From DASRDU01 sp035560235 (GTDB taxonomy: Bacteria; Acidobacteriota; Blastocatellia; RBC074): a stretch of DNA of 64,000 nucleotides. The DNA is taken from contig DATMAG010000065.1 in the NCBI GenBank assembly GCA_035560235.1, positions 1-64,000 of the forward strand, written 5' to 3'. The notes below the pieces were generated by a model. That model was not told the DNA's origin. It made no database searches and worked only from the letters and a program-made list of their open reading frames with translations. Each line of letters starts with the position of its first letter. Within the stretch, counting starts at the first letter, position 1. Shown here piece after piece: positions 31,759 through 39,783 of the stretch. A program made the position numbers and the translations under genes.

Positions 31759-33356
31759 ACGCCGCCCCGATCTCATCGCCTGTCAGCGCAGCTCAGACTG
31801 CCCCGCAACACAGGAGCCGCAGGCTCCGGACTGCCCCTGCCGGAAATATTGCCCGCTGGCTGATGCCTTCAGTCGGCAGCCTCTGTCTGCTGCTGACACT
31901 CTATCTGCTGACGATCAGTTCGTGGCGTTTTTTGCAGGACAGCGACACCGGCTGGCACATTCGCACGGGCGACCTGATCCGGCAGACGGGCGCAGTGCCG
32001 CGACACGATCTTTTTTCATTCACGATGCCAGGACGCGAGTGGTTCGCCTGGGAATGGCTGGCCGATGTGCTGATGTCGCTGCTGCACGAGCGGGCGGGAC
32101 TGGCCGGACTGGCGGGCGCGACGCTCGCGCTGCTGTGTCTGAGTTACGCGCTGCTCTTCCGGGTGCAGATCGCGCGCGGAGCCGATGCCTTTGTGGCCTG
32201 CGCGCTGACGCTCCTTGCCGCGATGGTTTCGATGGTTCACTGGCTGGCCCGCCCGCATCTGCTTTCGCTCCTGCTGCTGCTCGGCTGGTGCGGGGCGATT
32301 GAAAGCTGGCGGCGACATCGCCTGGACGGCGGCTGGCGCGCCAGGCTCGTTTATCTGGCGCCGCCGCTGATGGCGCTGTGGGCGAACCTGCACGGCGCCT
32401 TTGCAGTCACTTTTCCGATGCTGGCGATTTACGCCGCAGGAGAAACGCTTGAATTCATCAGCCGCCGCGAACAAAGCCGTGAACTGCGCCGCGTCATCGG
32501 CACGTACCTGATCGTCGGCCTCAGTTCCGCAGCGGCCACGCTCGTGACGCCATACGGGTTCAGGCTGTACGGTCATCTCTGGCGATATCTGACTGACCGG
32601 GAACTGCTGGCGCGGATTCAGGAGTTTCAGTCGCCCGATTTTCACACGGTTGATGGAAAGCTGATTGAAATTCTGCTTGTGCTGATGGCGCTGGCGGGCG
32701 TGCGCGCCGCGTGGCAGCGCCGGTTTGCTGAAACCGGGCTGCTGCTCTTCTGGGCGCATCTGGTGCTGCAGTCAGAGCGTCACGTCACCCTGGCTGTGAT
32801 CGTCGTTATGCCGATCATTGCAGAACAGGTGACGGCGCTGCTGCGCGAGAGCCTGAGCGGCGAGCGGTGGCAGTCAGTTACGGCCTGGTATCGCGGCATC
32901 ATGGCGATTGACCGGCAACTGACCGGCGCGCTCGCTTATCTCGGCACAACCGCGTTTCTGCTGGTGCTGATGAGCGGTCGGAATCTGAATGTGCTGCCGA
33001 CGCGCTTTGATGAGCGCAGGCTGCCGGTCGCGGCTGCGGAGTTTGTGGCCGCGCGCGGCTGGCAGGGTAATGTTTACGCTCCGGATCAGTTTGGCGGTTA
33101 TCTGATCTATCGTTTCTTTCCACAGTTGAAAGTCTTCGTTGACGGACGCAGCGACTTTTATCGCACCGGCCCGGTCTTTGATGAGTACCTGCGAGTGCTG
33201 ACCATCAAACCCGACTGGGCAGAGATTCTCGACAGGTACGATGTGCGCTGGATGCTGCTCCGTCGTGATGAACCGCTGGTCACAGTGGCGCTGGCCACTG
33301 GCCGGTGGAGCGTTATTTATCAGGACAGCACCGCTCAGGTGCTGCTCAGGAAATGA
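31755..33356 (+). CDS. Polytopic GT-C type glycosyltransferase-like protein
   Basis: A 533-residue protein with about ten to twelve membrane helices and a soluble C-terminal domain (NVYAPDQFGGYLIYRFFP, FVDGRSDFYRTGPVFDEY). The first periplasmic loop (DSDTGWHIRTGDLIRQTG, FSFTMPGREWFAWEWLAD) is the pattern seen in dolichyl-phosphate-mannose type GT-C proteins. Its ATGA overlap with the DUF192 gene indicates co-translation. A role in pilin or surface glycosylation is plausible from the position but unproven. Confidence 0.7.
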   Translation: MNAAPISSPVSAAQTAPQHRSRRLRTAPAGNIARWLMPSVGSLCLLLTLYLLTISSWRFLQDSDTGWHIRTGDLIRQTGAVPRHDLFSFTMPGREWFAWEWLADVLMSLLHERAGLAGLAGATLALLCLSYALLFRVQIARGADAFVACALTLLAAMVSMVHWLARPHLLSLLLLLGWCGAIESWRRHRLDGGWRARLVYLAPPLMALWANLHGAFAVTFPMLAIYAAGETLEFISRREQSRELRRVIGTYLIVGLSSAAATLVTPYGFRLYGHLWRYLTDRELLARIQEFQSPDFHTVDGKLIEILLVLMALAGVRAAWQRRFAETGLLLFWAHLVLQSERHVTLAVIVVMPIIAEQVTALLRESLSGERWQSVTAWYRGIMAIDRQLTGALAYLGTTAFLLVLMSGRNLNVLPTRFDERRLPVAAAEFVAARGWQGNVYAPDQFGGYLIYRFFPQLKVFVDGRSDFYRTGPVFDEYLRVLTIKPDWAEILDRYDVRWMLLRRDEPLVTVALATGRWSVIYQDSTAQVLLRK

Positions 33357-33437
33357 TGCTGAATGCGAATGGCGGCAACTCAGGAGCCACGAGTTCTGAG
33401 GCCCCCTCACATTCATCATTTTTACAGAAAGGCAGTT

Positions 33438-34532
33438 ATGGCCCCTCGAAAGTTTTTCACTCTCCTGCGTGAACGCACGCTGACCGCAGTCATTATTCTG
33501 GCGCTGCTCGCGGTCGCGGCGTTCAGCCTGCCCGGCCTGAGGTCGGAACTGCTCTCGGCGCTTTCGCCGCAGGCGACAGTGGCAATGATGGATGGCAGCT
33601 TTGAGCCTGTCACAGAAGAGCCTGACGCTGCGCCGCCCGATTCCGGTGACAAGCCCGGTCTGTTCAAGCGCATCGTCACTTCCCCGGTGCGGCTGATGTC
33701 CCGCCTGTTTCGCAGCCGTGACAGGAAGGATCAGAACGTCGCGGCTTCGACTCCGGCAAAGGAGAAGAGGCAGTCGAAATCAGCACCCGGCATTCGTCCC
33801 GGCGACGGTATGGGCAGCGAGGTTGCGCGCGAGGATTTGTCGGCGCCTGACGCTGCAGCCGCCAAAGCAGTGCCCGTAACACCGACCGAAGCCGTTCTGG
33901 CAGCGGCTGAACGCACGGCGGCAGCGATGTTCGATCAGGCCGTTGAATTTCACCAGAAAGGTATGCTCGATCAGGCTATCGACAAACTCGGCTCAGTGCT
34001 GCTCACCAGACCTGATTTTGCCGAAGCCCACAATCTGATGGGCGTCTGTCTGGATCAGAAAGGGCAGTTCGGTCTGGCCCAGGCCGAATACCAGAAGGCC
34101 ATCAAAATCGAATCCGCCAATCCGCGCTTTCTCAACAATCTCGGCTATTCGTACTATCTCGCAGGTGACAACAACAACGCGATCAGGTGGTTCAAAAAGG
34201 CGCTCAAGGTAACGCCCGACGACCGGCGACTGCACAACAACCTCGGGCTGGCTTACGGCCACAAGGGCGATTACCAGAAGTCGCTGGAACATTTCACGGC
34301 TTCGGTCGGCCCCGTCGGCGCGCATCTCAATCTCGGTTATGTGTTCAATCAGCAGGGCCGGTACGAAGACGCGATCAGGGAGTACGAAACCGCGCTGCGC
34401 CTGCAGCCGCAGTCGCTCGCTGCATTGAGCGGCCTGATTCCGCTCTATGAACGCACCGGACGGCTGCGCGAGGCGGCATATGCCAGCGAAATGCACCGTA
34501 AACTGAGCGCCGCGGCGCAGCAGAAGGAGTAA
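33438..34532 (+). CDS. Membrane-anchored TPR protein, TadD-like
   Basis: A 364-residue protein; ATG 33438 is chosen because AGAAAGG lies just upstream, while the in-frame 33363 start lacks a site. Parts: N-terminal helix (about 18-35), a long low-complexity charged linker to about residue 150, then four or five TPR units (AVEFHQKGMLDQAIDKLGSV, PRFLNNLGYSYYLAGDNNNA, YEDAIREYETALRLQP). TadD is the TPR lipoprotein of Tad systems; this one has a helix instead of a lipobox. It is likely an assembly scaffold in the envelope. Confidence 0.75.
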   Translation: MAPRKFFTLLRERTLTAVIILALLAVAAFSLPGLRSELLSALSPQATVAMMDGSFEPVTEEPDAAPPDSGDKPGLFKRIVTSPVRLMSRLFRSRDRKDQNVAASTPAKEKRQSKSAPGIRPGDGMGSEVAREDLSAPDAAAAKAVPVTPTEAVLAAAERTAAAMFDQAVEFHQKGMLDQAIDKLGSVLLTRPDFAEAHNLMGVCLDQKGQFGLAQAEYQKAIKIESANPRFLNNLGYSYYLAGDNNNAIRWFKKALKVTPDDRRLHNNLGLAYGHKGDYQKSLEHFTASVGPVGAHLNLGYVFNQQGRYEDAIREYETALRLQPQSLAALSGLIPLYERTGRLREAAYASEMHRKLSAAAQQKE

Positions 34533-34543
34533 GCATCTGCCCT

Positions 34544-35407
34544 ATGCACCGTCTCCTGCCAACACTCTGTTTTTTGATTCCGCTCTGCGGCCTGCTGACT
34601 GTGGCAGCTCTGGCTGACCAGGTACAACTGAAGGACGGGCGTGTGATCGAGGCCGCAGAGGTCTGGGAAGTGGGTGACCTCGTGTGGTATCGCCAGGGCA
34701 GACTCATTGCCTCAGTCAGCAAAGCCGACGTGCTGCGTGTGATCGCGGCCAGGCCGTCAACTGCGACCAGTCCCCGGCAGCCTCAGCAGACTGCTCCGGC
34801 AGTGGTCAGAATCGTGCTGAAGAACGGGCCTGAGATCGTGGCCGATGAGGTGCAGGAGTACGACCGCTTCATTCGCTACCGCCTGGGCAGCCTGCAGACG
34901 CTGATTGATCGTGAGGCCGTCGAGCGCATAATGCGCGGCGAGCCTGCGGCAGTTCCGCCGACAGTGCCGCAGCCCGGCTTGCCCTTTACGACCGGGCACA
35001 CCGGCCTCGATCAGTTGATCGAACGCGCTGCGCTCAGGCATCAGCTTGATCCGCTGATTATCTATCTGGTCATGCGCGAGGAATCAGGCTTCAATCATCG
35101 CGCGGTTTCGCACGCCGGAGCGCGTGGCCTGATGCAGTTGATGCCCGCCACGGCGCGCCGCCTGGGCGTGCGCAATATTCACGATCCGGTGGAAAATATC
35201 GAGGCCGGAACGCGCCACCTGAAAAACCTGATCGAGCTGTATCAGGGAGATGTCAATCTGGCGCTGGCGGCTTATAATGCGGGTGAGGAGGCCGTGGCGC
35301 GCTATGGCCGCCGCGTTCCCCCGTATCGTGAAACTCAGAATTATGTGCGCCGCATCAATGCGGCCTGGCGCAGGGCAAAAGCCATTGAAATGAAGGGCGC
35401 TGAATAG
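34544..35407 (+). CDS. Lytic transglycosylase (SLT domain)
   Basis: A 287-residue secreted enzyme: signal peptide to about residue 24, two related modules of about 40 residues (VQLKDGRVIEAAEVWEVGD and VLKNGPEIVADEVQEYDR), then an SLT domain from about 150. The catalytic Glu is in MREESGFN (E180), with the family motifs GLMQLMPATARRLGV and ALAAYNAGEEAV. It cleaves peptidoglycan strands, probably to let the Tad pilus pass through the wall, since it closes the island 11 bases after the TPR gene. Confidence 0.9.
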   Translation: MHRLLPTLCFLIPLCGLLTVAALADQVQLKDGRVIEAAEVWEVGDLVWYRQGRLIASVSKADVLRVIAARPSTATSPRQPQQTAPAVVRIVLKNGPEIVADEVQEYDRFIRYRLGSLQTLIDREAVERIMRGEPAAVPPTVPQPGLPFTTGHTGLDQLIERAALRHQLDPLIIYLVMREESGFNHRAVSHAGARGLMQLMPATARRLGVRNIHDPVENIEAGTRHLKNLIELYQGDVNLALAAYNAGEEAVARYGRRVPPYRETQNYVRRINAAWRRAKAIEMKGAE

Positions 35408-35415
35408 TCGCCCTT
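35393..35415 (+). terminator. Hairpin at the end of the transglycosylase gene
   Basis: Seven-base stem (35393-35399 with 35409-35415) overlapping the stop codon, followed by a T-rich stretch. Likely end of the Tad-linked operon. Confidence 0.5.
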
Positions 35416-35464
35416 TCTGGTTGTTGTTTTGATTCTCCCTCACCACCCCGCCGAGAGGTGAATA

Positions 35465-36250
35465 ATGATGAAACGATTCGCCGGTTTCTGTCTCTGCCTC
35501 ACCGTTGTTTTTATCCTGACAAGTGCGCCCCCCATCACGGCTCAGACGACGCCGCAGACGCGCGAAGTGCTGACCAATGACTCGGTCATCAGGCTCGCCA
35601 GAGCCCGTTTCAAGGAGCGCACGATCATCCATCTGATTCGCACTTCGCCAACGGCCTTCGACATTTCGACCACGAAGCTGATTGAACTCAAGCGCAGTGG
35701 CGTCAGCGAAAAGATCATCTCGGAAATGATCGAACGGCAGACGCTCGCGGCGGGAATGCAGAGCGCTGCTTCATTGCGCGACGACGAATTTTTCACGGCT
35801 GATGACGAAGCCTTCTTCAATTCCGGTTCGTCACGGCTCGGGCCGCTCAGCGACAGGCGCGCAAAGAGCAACGAACCGAAACAGCCGAACGAGACTCCCA
35901 TCTTCGGTTCGAACTCAGGCTCACAGGGCCGCACGCGTTCGCGCGGCCTCGGCAACAGCGGCGATCAGGCGAGTCAGAGCGAAGCCACCGGCACGGCCAC
36001 CGTCCGCATCATTCGCCCTCCGACCGAAGCCGGTGAACCGAAACTCGAACGCGCGCCGAAGCTCGACAATCAGGCCGTCATCGAAATGGTGCAGGCCGGA
36101 TTTTCAGAAGGCACGGTGCTGCGCAAGATCGAAATCACCCAGGTTGATTTCGACCTCTCGGCCAAAGCCCTCGCTGAACTGCGCCGCAATCGCGTCAGCG
36201 AACGCCTGATCAAAGCCATGACCGAGGCGATGAATGAGGAAAAGAAATAG
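35465..36250 (+). CDS. Secreted protein with a duplicated module of unknown function
   Basis: A 261-residue protein with a signal peptide (cleavage near PPITAQT). Two copies of a module of about 55-60 residues sit at the ends: residues about 36-92 (NDSVIRLARARFKERTII, ELKRSGVSEKIISEMIE) and about 201-257 (NQAVIEMVQAGFSEGTVL, ELRRNRVSERLIKAMTE). They share the pattern VI-x7-F-xE-x-TI/VL, then FD-S, then LxxxxVSExxIxxM. A Ser/Asn/Gly-rich linker joins them. I cannot name the domain. GAGAGGTGA lies just before the ATG. Confidence 0.75.
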   Translation: MMKRFAGFCLCLTVVFILTSAPPITAQTTPQTREVLTNDSVIRLARARFKERTIIHLIRTSPTAFDISTTKLIELKRSGVSEKIISEMIERQTLAAGMQSAASLRDDEFFTADDEAFFNSGSSRLGPLSDRRAKSNEPKQPNETPIFGSNSGSQGRTRSRGLGNSGDQASQSEATGTATVRIIRPPTEAGEPKLERAPKLDNQAVIEMVQAGFSEGTVLRKIEITQVDFDLSAKALAELRRNRVSERLIKAMTEAMNEEKK

Positions 36251-36276
36251 ACTTCGGACAATCCTTCGGTCGTTTT

Positions 36277-37341
36277 ATGCGGAAGCAGTTTCTCAGTCTT
36301 GCTTTTTCGGTAGTCGTTCTCCTCGCCTGCTCATTCTGCCTCCCGGCTCAGACTCCCCGCCCGCGCACGGTTGCGCCCGCGGCGGAGCAGAAAAAAACCG
36401 TCACGCAGCCGCCGGATCAGACGCCTGCGGAGCCTGCGATCTCGGTTGACACAACCGAAGTTCTGCTGCCGGTGACGGTGCGCGACCGCACGGGTCGCTT
36501 CGTGCCTGACCTCAGATCACAGGACTTTGTGATTTACGAGGACGACGTGCCGCAGCAGATCACTTCGTTTGCGCTCAGGCGGCTGCCGGTTCATGTGCTG
36601 CTGATGATTGACACGAGCAGCAGCGTGCAGCGCGAACTTGACGACTTCAAGGCGGCGGCGCTGCGCTTTGCCGAAAAGCTCAATGAAGCCGACAGCCTCT
36701 CACTCATCCGGTTCGATGACAAAGTCGAACTGGTGATGGACTGGACAGCGAGCCGCGCGGCCCTCAAACGCGCGCTCAACCGGCTGGGCACGGGGATGTT
36801 CACGAAATTCAATGACGCGATGTATCTGGCCGCGCACGAACAGCTCAGCCGGATCAGGGGACGCAAGGCGATCATCGTCTTTACCGACGGCGTTGACAGC
36901 GGGCGCGGCAGCAAGAGCGCCGAAGCAGCCCTGCGCGCCCTCGTCGAAGCTGAAGCGCCGGTTTACATCATCAGCAAGACCCGCATGCAGCGCCGCGCCA
37001 GTCTGCAGGAACTGGATTATTACGAAAACAGCCCGGCCAGTTCGCGCACGGTCAATCAGACTCGCATTGACGGCCTCAGACTGTCGCTTGAGGCGCTCGA
37101 AGAAAGCGAACGCAACCTGACCCGTCTGGCCGAAGAGACCGGCGGGCGGCTCTTTCTGCCGCAGCGCTTTGAAAACCTTGATGACGCTTATCAGGAAGTT
37201 GCTGATGAGTTGCAGAATCAGTACGTGATCTTTTACACGCCCGGCGACACCCGCCGCGATGGCCGTTATCGCCGCACCCGCGTCAGAATCAGTCGTCCCT
37301 CCTGTTACGCCACAACCCGCTTCGGTTATTATCTCCGCTGA
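36277..37341 (+). CDS. Secreted VWFA-type protein
   Basis: A 354-residue protein with signal peptide (cleavage near CLPAQT), a beta-rich segment (VDTTEVLLPVTVRDRTG, DFVIYEDDVPQQI) and a VWA domain with an intact metal loop (LLMIDTSSS), IVFTDGVDSG and a C-terminal YQEVADELQNQYVIFYTP segment. It is the same family as the VWA protein at 8971 but without the CXXCH motif. It follows the duplicated-module gene by 26 bases and may be co-transcribed with it. Confidence 0.85.
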   Translation: MRKQFLSLAFSVVVLLACSFCLPAQTPRPRTVAPAAEQKKTVTQPPDQTPAEPAISVDTTEVLLPVTVRDRTGRFVPDLRSQDFVIYEDDVPQQITSFALRRLPVHVLLMIDTSSSVQRELDDFKAAALRFAEKLNEADSLSLIRFDDKVELVMDWTASRAALKRALNRLGTGMFTKFNDAMYLAAHEQLSRIRGRKAIIVFTDGVDSGRGSKSAEAALRALVEAEAPVYIISKTRMQRRASLQELDYYENSPASSRTVNQTRIDGLRLSLEALEESERNLTRLAEETGGRLFLPQRFENLDDAYQEVADELQNQYVIFYTPGDTRRDGRYRRTRVRISRPSCYATTRFGYYLR

Positions 37342-37404
37342 AAGCGGTCTTCCTTCATCAGTCATCAGAAACCAGCATCAGACCGGAATCGTAAAAGCGC
37401 TCGT

Positions 37405-38328
37405 ATGTCAAACGCCGTCACTTTATCCAGCATCAGCAAAAGCTACGGTGACTTCGTCGCCGTCAATGATCTTTCACTTGAGATCAGACAAGGCTGCATT
37501 TACGGCCTGCTCGGCCCCAACGGAGCGGGCAAGACCACGACGATCAGAATGATCGTCAACATCACCATTCCCGATTCCGGCGAAGTGCAGTTGTTCGGCC
37601 ACCACATGACGGCTGAACTGCAGGAGCGCGTCGGTTATCTGCCCGAAGATCGCGGCCTGTATAAAAAGATGAAGGTCGGTGAGCAACTGCTCTTCTTTGC
37701 CGAACTGAAAGGTCTGAGCAAAGCCAAAGCCGAACCGCTCGTTGACGACTGGCTGCAGCGCGTCAGCCTGGCCGAGTGGAAAAACAAAAAGTGGGAAGAG
37801 CTGTCAAAAGGCATGCAGCAGAAGGTGCAGTTTGTTTCAACCATCCTGCACGATCCTGATCTGGTGATTCTGGATGAACCTTTCTCCGGCCTCGACCCGA
37901 TCAATGCCAACCTGCTCAAGGATGTCGTGCAGGATCTCAAACGCCGCAACAAGACGATCATCTTTTCAACTCACCTGATGGAACAGGCCGAGCAGTTGTG
38001 CGATGAAATCTGCCTGATCAATCGCGGGCGCAGGGTGCTGAGCGGGAACATCCGCGAAATCAAACGCAGCTTCGGTCATCGCGCCATTGCGCTCGAAGGC
38101 GATAATCTGGACGGCCTGCTCGATCATTCGCCGCTCGTCAAAAACATCAGTCGCCTGCCATATCATTTTGAAGTCACGCTTCAGGACGGCGCGAGCGCAC
38201 AGGAACTGCTGCGGCAGCTTGTCGCGGGCGGCGCGAACCTGACCCGCTTTGAAATGGTCGAGCCGACGCTCAACGAGATTTTCATCGAAAGCGTGCAGCA
38301 GTCCGAAGGCAGATCGAATCAGCGCTGA
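37405..38328 (+). CDS. ABC transporter ATPase, NatA-like, without a permease
   Basis: A 307-residue ATP-binding protein with Walker A GPNGAGKTT, Q-loop region YLPEDRGLYKKM, signature LSKGMQQKVQF, Walker B LVILDEPFSGLD and H-loop STH. The C-terminal 90 residues match the DUF4162-type extension of export ATPases such as NatA (HFEVTLQDGASAQELL, PTLNEIFIESV). These normally pair with an ABC-2 permease, but none is encoded next to it in the window; the next gene encodes a soluble protein. The permease may be elsewhere. Confidence 0.9.
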   Translation: MSNAVTLSSISKSYGDFVAVNDLSLEIRQGCIYGLLGPNGAGKTTTIRMIVNITIPDSGEVQLFGHHMTAELQERVGYLPEDRGLYKKMKVGEQLLFFAELKGLSKAKAEPLVDDWLQRVSLAEWKNKKWEELSKGMQQKVQFVSTILHDPDLVILDEPFSGLDPINANLLKDVVQDLKRRNKTIIFSTHLMEQAEQLCDEICLINRGRRVLSGNIREIKRSFGHRAIALEGDNLDGLLDHSPLVKNISRLPYHFEVTLQDGASAQELLRQLVAGGANLTRFEMVEPTLNEIFIESVQQSEGRSNQR

Positions 38329-38879
38329 TGAAACGTCGAACGAAGAAAGAGATGGTGCTGGAAGTTTACGACCGCGAAGCGATGGGCGAAGTCACCGCGC
38401 GCGAAATCGCGATCATCAATGAAGCCCTGGTCGCGGAATTCGGTGAAGGCGGCGCGATGAGTCCGGCGGAGATGGCCCGCGTCTTTGCCGAAGAGGACAT
38501 CCCGGTGCGCTTCGATCAGGTGCTGGCGATGCGTTCACCGACCGAGCGTTATCATCGCCGCTTCGTTGATGTGCTGCGCTGCACAACGCTCGAAGCCGCT
38601 GAATCAGCCATTCGCGGCATTGATGAATTGTGTCGCAAGTATGAAAAACAGCGCGACCGCGCCGGGTTGCGCGCTGCCCGCGAAGCCGTCCTGAGCGCCA
38701 AACGCCACGCTCTCGAACTCGCCGGGCAGGAAGAAACCGACCCGCCGCAGCGCGCTGTTTTTGCCGAAATGGCGCAGTGGTTCACCATCTGGCTGCAGAC
38801 TCCCGAAGTGTTTGAGACCTGGCTGGAACTGCGAAAGAATTCGGCTGAGTTCAGAAAGACATTCACCGATCAAGGCTGA
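38328..38879 (+). CDS. Unknown soluble protein coupled to the ABC ATPase
   Basis: A 183-residue helical protein starting at an ATG that shares one base with the upstream TGA, so it is translationally coupled. It is rich in Arg, Glu and Ala, with no signal or membrane helix (EMVLEVYDREAMGEVTAREI, AVFAEMAQWFTIWLQTPEVF). I do not recognise it. The coupling suggests it regulates or partners the ABC ATPase. It converges with the ROK gene, leaving only five bases between stops. Confidence 0.7.
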   Translation: MKRRTKKEMVLEVYDREAMGEVTAREIAIINEALVAEFGEGGAMSPAEMARVFAEEDIPVRFDQVLAMRSPTERYHRRFVDVLRCTTLEAAESAIRGIDELCRKYEKQRDRAGLRAAREAVLSAKRHALELAGQEETDPPQRAVFAEMAQWFTIWLQTPEVFETWLELRKNSAEFRKTFTDQG

Positions 38880-38884
38880 CCCAT

Positions 38885-39766
38885 TCACCCTTCATCAGCG
38901 GGGATGCTGAGAGCAGCCGCGCCGATCAGTCCGGCGGCATCGCCAAGTTCGGCCAGGCGGATGCGTGCGGCCATTCTGCCGAGTTTCGATTTCACTTCAT
39001 CAAGATAAAGATCACGCGCTTTGGCGAGTGAGCCGCCAATGACGATCACTTCAGGATCAAGCAGCGAAATCATCGTCTGGCAGAGCGCGTAAAGATCATC
39101 GCCAAACGATGCCCACACCTGGTGCGCTGCCGCGTCGCCCTGCCGCGCCAGTTCAGCAATCTGTGCGCTGTCGAGCGAGCCGTCATCGGGCCTGCCAATT
39201 GCGGCGAAATATTCACGCACCACGCCGTAACCAGAGAGAAAATATTCCATAAATCTGTCGCGCAGCGGAATGTTCCAGACTTCGCCGGCCTGCGCTGAGA
39301 AACCGTGAATCAGTCTGCCGTCAATCATCACGCCGCCGCCTGCGCCTGTGCCGAGCGTGATGCCGCACACATCCCGCACGCCGCGAGCCGCGCCAAACCG
39401 CGCTTCGGCCAGGACGAAACAGCGCGCATCGTTTTCAATGATGACCGGGCAATTCAGCACGGGCGCAATGAGCGCGGAAAGATCAATGTCATTGAGCAGC
39501 GGCAGAAACTCTGACTGCGACATCACGCCGCGACTGACGACGCCTGTGATGCCAATTCCGAGCGCGGCAAATTCAGTTGCGCCGGCCTGACTGTGCAAAG
39601 CTTTCGTGAGTTCGCCAAGCTGTCGCGACAGTTCAGCCGGGCTGAAAGCCGGGCCGGTGCGCACGGTGAGAACGTCAGAAGCAAGTCGGCCTGTGCCTGT
39701 GACCGCGGCAAGGCGAAGCTGTGTACCGCCGAGATCAACTCCGAGGTAAAGAGTTTCGTGATTCAT
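38885..39766 (-). CDS. ROK-family sugar kinase-like protein
   Basis: A 293-residue protein with the ROK/actin-like ATPase phosphate loop LGVDLGGTQLRLAAV, the central motif VIIENDARCFVLAEARFGAA and GITLGTGAGGGVMIDG with AGEVWNI, then VIGGSLAKARDLYLDEV near the C terminus. It would phosphorylate glucose or a related sugar. The zinc-binding Cys cluster that usually follows the substrate-site Glu/His (CxCGxxGC) is absent, so substrate and activity are uncertain. It is probably co-transcribed with the upstream HD-domain gene, which ends 17 bases before it. Confidence 0.8.
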   Translation of the reverse strand: MNHETLYLGVDLGGTQLRLAAVTGTGRLASDVLTVRTGPAFSPAELSRQLGELTKALHSQAGATEFAALGIGITGVVSRGVMSQSEFLPLLNDIDLSALIAPVLNCPVIIENDARCFVLAEARFGAARGVRDVCGITLGTGAGGGVMIDGRLIHGFSAQAGEVWNIPLRDRFMEYFLSGYGVVREYFAAIGRPDDGSLDSAQIAELARQGDAAAHQVWASFGDDLYALCQTMISLLDPEVIVIGGSLAKARDLYLDEVKSKLGRMAARIRLAELGDAAGLIGAAALSIPADEG

Positions 39767-39783
39767 CTGATGGTCGGGAATTT

